Assembly (NCBI GenBank): GCA_016217875.1
Contig: JACRFN010000025.1
Span: forward strand, 1 to 10,851
Origin: Candidatus Kerfeldbacteria bacterium
GTDB taxonomy: Bacteria; Patescibacteriota; Patescibacteriia; Veblenbacterales; UBA10138
Length of the DNA: 10,851 nt
Reading direction: 5' to 3'
Shown here: one piece after another, positions 7,227-10,851 of the stretch
Numbering within the stretch: position 1 is the first letter of the stretch
Layout: each line of letters begins with the position of its first letter
The notes under the pieces: generated by a model
Told to the model about the DNA's origin: nothing
The model's database searches: none
What the model saw: only the letters and a program-made list of their open reading frames with translations
Program-made: the position numbers and the translations under genes

Positions 7227-7968
7227 CTTTATTTTGATAACTGCGGCCGCGCTGGCTACCGGTTTACTCTCTCTCACGGGCGGCGTGATTTTGCTGCATC
7301 TGCGGCGGCTGGGGCCCCACAACCTGCGCTACTTGGTCAGTTTTGCCGCCGGCGCCATGCTGAGCGCAGCTTTCTTGGACATTTTACCCGAAGCCATAAG
7401 CGCCGGGGACGGTGCGGGCAATTTGGTTTACGTGCTTTACGCCATGGTGTTCTTTTTTTTGACCGAGAAGTTCTTACTCTGGCACCATCATAGCCATGAA
7501 CACGCGGGCGGCGAGCCGCACCCGGTTGGATTTTTAGTCATAGTCGGCGACAGCCTGCACAACTTTCTTGATGGCATCACTATCACCGTCACTTTTTTGG
7601 TTTCCCTGCCCCTGGGCTTGGTCACCACCGCGGCTATTATATTCCACGAGATACCGCAAGAGATAGGGGACTTTGCCATTTTGTTGGACGCCGGCTTTGC
7701 TAGGCTGCGTGTTTTGTGGTGGAATCTTTTCTCGTCCTTAGCCACTCTAGTAGGAGCCTGGCTGGCCTTATTTTTTGCTGACAGCTTAAGCCTTATCAAT
7801 TCTCAATTATTGTCCCTGGCCGCCGGCAGTTTCATTTACATTGCCGCGGCTGACCTCATACCGCAAATACACCGCGAGACTGACACCCGCCGCATGACTT
7901 ACCAAGCCCTGGCTTTATGTTTGGGTATGGGGCTCATAGGTTTGTTAGTTAAATTTTTTGCCGAATAG
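7219..7968 (+). CDS. ZIP family divalent metal transporter
   Basis: A 249-residue inner-membrane transporter that should move Zn2+ or related divalent metals into the cytoplasm. It has about seven or eight hydrophobic helices. Family signatures are AAGAMLSAAFLDILPEA (43-59), a His-rich cytoplasmic loop WHHHSHEH (88-95), the helix 4 metal site LHNFLDGITI (113-122: His114, Asn115, Asp118) and the helix 5 site HEIPQEIGDFAIL (143-155: His143, Glu144, Gln147, Glu148). Gln147 takes the place of a second histidine often found in HEIPHE, which may alter metal preference. The ATG at 7219 overlaps the preceding gene by 8 bases. No ribosome site or metal-regulator operator is visible. Family call is secure; the metal is inferred. 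Confidence 0.93.
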   Translation: MPNFILITAAALATGLLSLTGGVILLHLRRLGPHNLRYLVSFAAGAMLSAAFLDILPEAISAGDGAGNLVYVLYAMVFFFLTEKFLLWHHHSHEHAGGEPHPVGFLVIVGDSLHNFLDGITITVTFLVSLPLGLVTTAAIIFHEIPQEIGDFAILLDAGFARLRVLWWNLFSSLATLVGAWLALFFADSLSLINSQLLSLAAGSFIYIAAADLIPQIHRETDTRRMTYQALALCLGMGLIGLLVKFFAE

Positions 7969-7997
7969 GCGCACCTAGGCCTTCAGTCGGGCCAAGA

Positions 7998-9518
7998 ATG
8001 ATCAAACAGATTCTAGATTATTTTCCGCAAAAAAAAGTTTACCGGTTCTTTGAAATGATCCCGGGCTTTTTGGTTTGGGCCACGCTTTTGGGTTCGGTCG
8101 CTCTGTCCATCCTTAACCCTCTCTGGGCCATTTATTTCATTATCGCCTTTGATCTTTATTGGCTCCTGCGCGTAGCCTACTTGCTTATTTATTTATGGCT
8201 CTCCTGGCGGCGATACAGAGAGACCGTCGCACAAGATTGGCTTAATCAGGTTCAAACCTTGCCGCGCTGGCGCGACATCCACCATTTGATTTTTCTCCCC
8301 ACCTACGGCGAGCCGCTTGACGTTCTGCGCGGCTCCCTTAACTCCTTGGCCAAAGTACGCTACCCCTTGGAACGTTTTATAGTGGTCTTGGCCGGCGAGG
8401 AACGTGACCGTGCCAATTTTCTTAAAAACGCTGAAGTAATTCAAAGTGAGTTTGGCCATCGCTTTGGTCATTTTTTAATAACTCTTCACCCTCAAGACAT
8501 CATAGGCGAAATAGCGGGTAAGGGGGCCAATATAAACTGGGCCGGACACCGGGCCAAAGAACTGATAGACAAACTCCAACTGCCGTACGAGAATATCATC
8601 GTCTCTTCTTTTGACGTGGACTCTTGCGCTCACCCGGACTACTTTGCCTACCTGACTTATGTTTATTTGACTCAGCCCGACCCGTTGCACTCCAGCTACC
8701 AACCAGTGGCGGTATACAACAACAACATTTGGAATTCTCCGGCCGTCAGCCGCGTAGTGGCCAACTCCACTACTTTTTGGCTGCTGACCGATTTGGCCCG
8801 CCCTGAGCGCCTGTTCACTTTTTCTTCCCATTCTATGCCCTTCAAGGCCCTAGTGGACGTTGGTTTTTGGCAAAACGACATTGTGACCGAAGACTCGCGC
8901 ATATTTTTACAGTGTTTCGTACGCTATAACGGCAATTACCGCGTGACGCCTTTGTATTTGCCTATCTCCATGGATACGGTATATGCCGGCTCGCTCTGGC
9001 GCAGTTTTGTCAATCAATACAAACAACAGCGCCGCTGGGCTTACGGCGTGGAAAATTTTCCTTACATGGCCTGGCATTTTTGGAAATCTGGCGCCATACC
9101 TTTTACTAAAAAATTCCGCTATCTCTGGAACCAACTGGAAGGAGTGTACTCCTGGGCCACGGCGCCGCTTATTATTTTCATTCTGGGGCGCTTACCCATG
9201 GAGCTGGCCAATGACAACGTCAAGTCAACCATGATCGCCCACAATTCTCCCCAGGCTTTAAAGTGGCTCATGACTATGGCCATGGTAGGTTTGCTTTTCA
9301 GCGCTATTCTTTCCACCGTCTTGCTGCCACCCAAACCGCGAGAACATCACTGGGTTAAATACGGCGCCATGTTACTGCAGTGGCTGCTGTTTCCGTTCTG
9401 TATGATAATTTTTGGCGCCATCCCGGCCACCGACGCCCAAACCAGACTGATGCTGGGCAAGTATCTCGGATTTTGGGTGACAGAAAAACAACGGGAGCCC
9501 AAGCCCGCCACGGTCTAA
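7998..9518 (+). CDS. membrane-bound family 2 glycosyltransferase, processive beta-synthase type
   Basis: A 506-residue polysaccharide-synthase-like enzyme. Two N-terminal membrane helices (about 22-40 and 43-69) precede a cytosolic GT-A domain with FLPTYGEP (99-106), GKGANINWA (174-182), the UDP-sugar/metal DxD in SFDVDS (Asp206, Asp208), the catalytic-base motif TED (297-299) and QQRRW (343-347, the QxxRW motif of cellulose/hyaluronan/poly-GlcNAc synthases). Three or more C-terminal helices follow (about 384-400, 421-442, 455-476). The complete D, DxD, ED, QxxRW set predicts an inverting, processive transferase that makes a polymer and passes it across the membrane; the sugar cannot be read from the sequence. 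It starts 29 bases after the ZIP gene with no Shine-Dalgarno and is the last gene of the plus-strand block. Family is firm, product unknown. Confidence 0.9.
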   Translation: MIKQILDYFPQKKVYRFFEMIPGFLVWATLLGSVALSILNPLWAIYFIIAFDLYWLLRVAYLLIYLWLSWRRYRETVAQDWLNQVQTLPRWRDIHHLIFLPTYGEPLDVLRGSLNSLAKVRYPLERFIVVLAGEERDRANFLKNAEVIQSEFGHRFGHFLITLHPQDIIGEIAGKGANINWAGHRAKELIDKLQLPYENIIVSSFDVDSCAHPDYFAYLTYVYLTQPDPLHSSYQPVAVYNNNIWNSPAVSRVVANSTTFWLLTDLARPERLFTFSSHSMPFKALVDVGFWQNDIVTEDSRIFLQCFVRYNGNYRVTPLYLPISMDTVYAGSLWRSFVNQYKQQRRWAYGVENFPYMAWHFWKSGAIPFTKKFRYLWNQLEGVYSWATAPLIIFILGRLPMELANDNVKSTMIAHNSPQALKWLMTMAMVGLLFSAILSTVLLPPKPREHHWVKYGAMLLQWLLFPFCMIIFGAIPATDAQTRLMLGKYLGFWVTEKQREPKPATV

Positions 9519-9542
9519 AATTTGCCTGTATTCGCAGGTTGA

Positions 9543-9571
9543 TTGACAAGATGGCCTCCTTCTGTTACCAT
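9543..9571 (+). promoter_or_regulatory. sigma70-type promoter with extended -10
   Basis: A perfect -35 TTGACA (9543-9548), a 17-base spacer and a -10 TACCAT (9566-9571) preceded by TG at 9563-9564 fit the extended -10 pattern TGnTAnnnT. Transcription should begin near 9578, giving a leader of about 105 bases before the ATG at 9683. It is the best promoter in the window and should make the RGG/zinc gene independent of the upstream glycosyltransferase. Confidence 0.75.
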
Positions 9572-9575
9572 ATTC

Positions 9576-9682
9576 CTAGTTAGGATAGAGTTTCGTCGAA
9601 AAGCCGACGTACCAACGGTAGGTTATAAGCGAAAAAGTTCATCCTAATAGCTATATTAAGAAAGGGGGTGAACTTTCGTTCC
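9576..9682 (+). promoter_or_regulatory. structured 5' leader of the RGG/zinc gene
   Basis: The leader holds several potential pairings. Stem A joins TTAGGAT (9580-9586) to ATCCTAA (9641-9647) and encloses two small hairpins: C, CGTCG (9594-9598) with CGACG (9605-9609), and D, TACC (9610-9613) with GGTA (9617-9620). Stem B joins AAAGTTC (9634-9640) to GAACTTT (9670-9676), extendable by two more pairs after a 2-base bulge, and overlaps the end of the Shine-Dalgarno. A and B interleave (A1-B1-A2-B2), so together they would form a pseudoknot, or else they are alternative folds. Such a layout fits control of ribosome access. It matches no riboswitch class that I recognise. Pairings are seen by eye; function is inferred. 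Confidence 0.45.
9661..9671 (+). promoter_or_regulatory. strong Shine-Dalgarno of the RGG/zinc gene
   Basis: AAAGGGGGTGA matches the full 16S anti-Shine-Dalgarno complement AAAGGAGGTGA except for one A-to-G change that still allows a G-U pair. It ends 11 bases before ATG 9683, slightly far. It overlaps the in-frame GTG at 9668, which argues that the ATG, and not that GTG, is the start. It stands out because the other genes in the window have weak or no such site. Confidence 0.7.
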
Positions 9683-9919
9683 ATGACCTACCAACAAGAT
9701 GACTCACAAGGCGGCTCCAGGGGCGGCTACAGCGGCGGATTCCGCGGTGGCTTCCACAACCGTCCGCCTCGCCAGATGGTTGACGTGTCAGCCATGAATA
9801 TCAAGTGCGCTGATTGCGGCGCGGCTATCACTGAATTGCCGTTCCAACCAGACCCTAACCGTCTTAACACGCTTCGTTGTCGCGACTGCCTGCGCAAAAG
9901 CCGGCCGCCTCGTTACTAA
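9683..9919 (+). CDS. small RGG-repeat and zinc-ribbon (CxxC/CxxC) protein
   Basis: A 78-residue protein from ATG 9683. Residues 9-24 are Gly-rich with two RGG units (Arg13, Arg21) and aromatic Tyr/Phe, a composition typical of low-complexity RNA-binding tails. Residues 41-70 carry KCADCG (Cys42, Cys45) and RCRDC (Cys66, Cys69) with a 20-residue loop containing LPFQPDP, a likely four-cysteine zinc ribbon. Small proteins with CxxCG, PFxP and CxDC elements are common in CPR genomes, where their function is not established as far as I know. The basic C-terminus (RKSRPPRY) adds to a nucleic-acid-binding look. It has its own promoter, leader, strong ribosome site and terminator, suggesting high or regulated expression. 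The gene is real with high likelihood; the RNA-binding role is inferred. Confidence 0.85.
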   Translation: MTYQQDDSQGGSRGGYSGGFRGGFHNRPPRQMVDVSAMNIKCADCGAAITELPFQPDPNRLNTLRCRDCLRKSRPPRY

Positions 9920-9930
9920 GTGAAGTTTAC

Positions 9931-9962
9931 AAAAACCACCCCGCGTACGCGGGGTGGTTTTT
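9931..9962. terminator. bidirectional rho-independent terminator
   Basis: A perfect 32-base palindrome with A5 on the left arm, T5 on the right arm and a GC-rich core (CCACCCCGCG paired with CGCGGGGTGG; TA at the centre). It lies between the converging RGG/zinc gene (stop at 9919) and the CapA-like gene (stop at 9975), and provides a U-run in both directions, so it should end both transcripts. Confidence 0.93.
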
Positions 9963-9974
9963 GGTTTGTCTACT

Positions 9975-10851
9975 TTAGTATGAAATCAGGCTGCTTTGGA
10001 GGCCCATACTACCAAGTATCTTTTTAGACTCAGCCTCGTTGGCTAATCTGGGCGTACTGAAATTTTCAATTACTACCGGCACCAGGTCAACTCGCGTATT
10101 CAAAGCAGGTGACTCAAGCTCGCCTACACGAGTGAGTGAGATTTTAAGAACCAAGCCTTCTTTAGTCTGGCGGCTCCACTCCTGGTCAAATATGAAATTA
10201 CCCAAGGAATAAAAAATATACTTGCCCTGATATTGCTCAATTTGCTGCACCCAATGCGGGTGGTGGCCTATGACCATATCAGCCCCGGCCTCGACGGCAG
10301 CCCGGGCAAATGACTGCTGAGCCTGGTTGGGCTTATGAGTATACTCAGTACCGGCGTGCATGGCCACTACCACATAATCAACAACTGCTTTCAGATCAGC
10401 TACACTTTTACGCAGGCGGGTTACGTCTTCAATTCGCGCCACATAGTTATTGCTCTTTTTGCCATTATCATTTAGCGAAGCGTAAGAGGCGGCTATAAAA
10501 CCTATTTTTAAACCACCAGAGGCCACTATACCCGGGCGCCACGCTTCTTCTAAACCACTACCCACGCCGATCACTTGAACGTTATTCTTAGCCAGATAGT
10601 CTTTGGTATATTTAAGACCTTTAAGGCCTTGGTCTAAGGCGTGGTTGTTAGCCAGGCTCACCACTTTAAAATTATATTCGCGTAAACCAAGCACATTGGC
10701 GCGCGGCGCATTGAAAACCAGGGTAGGGGAGGGATTGAATTTATCACTGCCTGAAAAAGGCGACTCCAGATTGCCGAAATTGAAGTCAACGCCCGCTAGC
10801 AAATCATCAAGTTTACGGAAGGGTAATAGTGGGTCGTTGGCCTTTTTTATC
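9975..10851 (-). CDS. CapA / PGA_cap family protein, N-terminus outside the window
   Basis: The frame is open to the window edge. The TTG at 10800-10802 is internal: residues before it (DPLLPFRKLDD) continue the family pattern, and 291 residues are visible. Signatures of the PGA_cap fold, related to calcineurin-like metallophosphatases, are FNFGNLESP (about visible residues 23-31), VSLANNHALDQG (64-75), the metal-site-like AMHAGTEY (163-170), GHHPHWVQ (195-202) and SLGNFIFDQ (215-223). The missing part should carry the GDxM motif and probably a signal peptide or membrane anchor. Family members are linked to poly-gamma-glutamate capsule synthesis in Bacillus, but many bacterial homologues have no proven substrate, so only the family is asserted. 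Transcribed towards the RGG/zinc gene and stopped by the shared palindromic terminator. Confidence 0.9.
   Translation of the reverse strand, partial: IKKANDPLLPFRKLDDLLAGVDFNFGNLESPFSGSDKFNPSPTLVFNAPRANVLGLREYNFKVVSLANNHALDQGLKGLKYTKDYLAKNNVQVIGVGSGLEEAWRPGIVASGGLKIGFIAASYASLNDNGKKSNNYVARIEDVTRLRKSVADLKAVVDYVVVAMHAGTEYTHKPNQAQQSFARAAVEAGADMVIGHHPHWVQQIEQYQGKYIFYSLGNFIFDQEWSRQTKEGLVLKISLTRVGELESPALNTRVDLVPVVIENFSTPRLANEAESKKILGSMGLQSSLISY

Noticed and set aside
9519..9544. Imperfect hairpin after the glycosyltransferase gene (CCTG/CAGG core, loop TATTCG) as a terminator
   Set aside because: The core stem has only four solid pairs and no T-run follows; it overlaps the -35 element. The end of the long transcript remains unclear.
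9668..9682. GTG 9668 as the start of the RGG/zinc protein
   Set aside because: The GTG lies inside the Shine-Dalgarno; ATG 9683 is in frame downstream of it.
1..10851. Alternative genetic code with TGA as glycine
   Set aside because: Conserved glycine positions use ordinary GGN codons and the frames run to full family length without in-frame TGA.

Overview
The window looks like ordinary chromosomal sequence from a Candidate Phyla Radiation (Patescibacteria) bacterium. This is inferred from a form III-type RuBisCO in an otherwise bacterial gene set, very compact same-strand gene packing, several unrecognised membrane proteins, a small RGG/zinc-ribbon protein of a kind common in these genomes, and mostly absent Shine-Dalgarno sites. 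The standard genetic code fits: long frames contain no in-frame TGA, and all twelve stops are TAA or TAG. No mobile element, CRISPR array, tRNA or rRNA was seen.

Layout, left to right. (1) 1-2095, plus strand: the 3' part of a beta-CASP metallo-beta-lactamase RNA-processing nuclease, then 4 bases later a secreted protein with a lytic-transglycosylase-like domain; a rho-independent terminator follows at 2171-2201. (2) 2225-9518, plus strand: eight tightly packed genes, probably one or two operons. They encode a 530-residue unknown membrane protein, a 102-residue membrane protein, a cyclophilin-type peptidyl-prolyl isomerase lipoprotein, RuBisCO large subunit, a PycTM-like small membrane protein, a four-helix membrane protein with three cysteines, a ZIP metal transporter and a membrane-bound processive family 2 glycosyltransferase. 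Seven of the eight products are predicted to be membrane or exported proteins, so the cytosolic RuBisCO is the odd one out. (3) 9543-9962, plus strand: a self-contained transcription unit with a good sigma70-type promoter, a roughly 100-base leader with several potential pairings, a strong Shine-Dalgarno and a 78-residue RGG plus CxxC/CxxC protein, closed by a perfect palindromic terminator. (4) 9975-10851, minus strand: a CapA/PGA_cap family metallophosphatase-like protein cut by the window edge and converging on the same terminator.

How the genes fit together. The first pair and several later genes concern the cell envelope (transglycosylase, lipoprotein foldase, glycan synthase, CapA). RuBisCO in this lineage is usually assigned to AMP/nucleoside salvage, where ribulose-1,5-bisphosphate plus CO2 gives two 3-phosphoglycerate. 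Its expected partners, AMP phosphorylase and ribose-1,5-bisphosphate isomerase, are not in the window. The most interesting items are the RuBisCO with its unusual loop 6 and two insertions, the PycTM-like protein without a cyclase, and the structured leader of the RGG/zinc gene.
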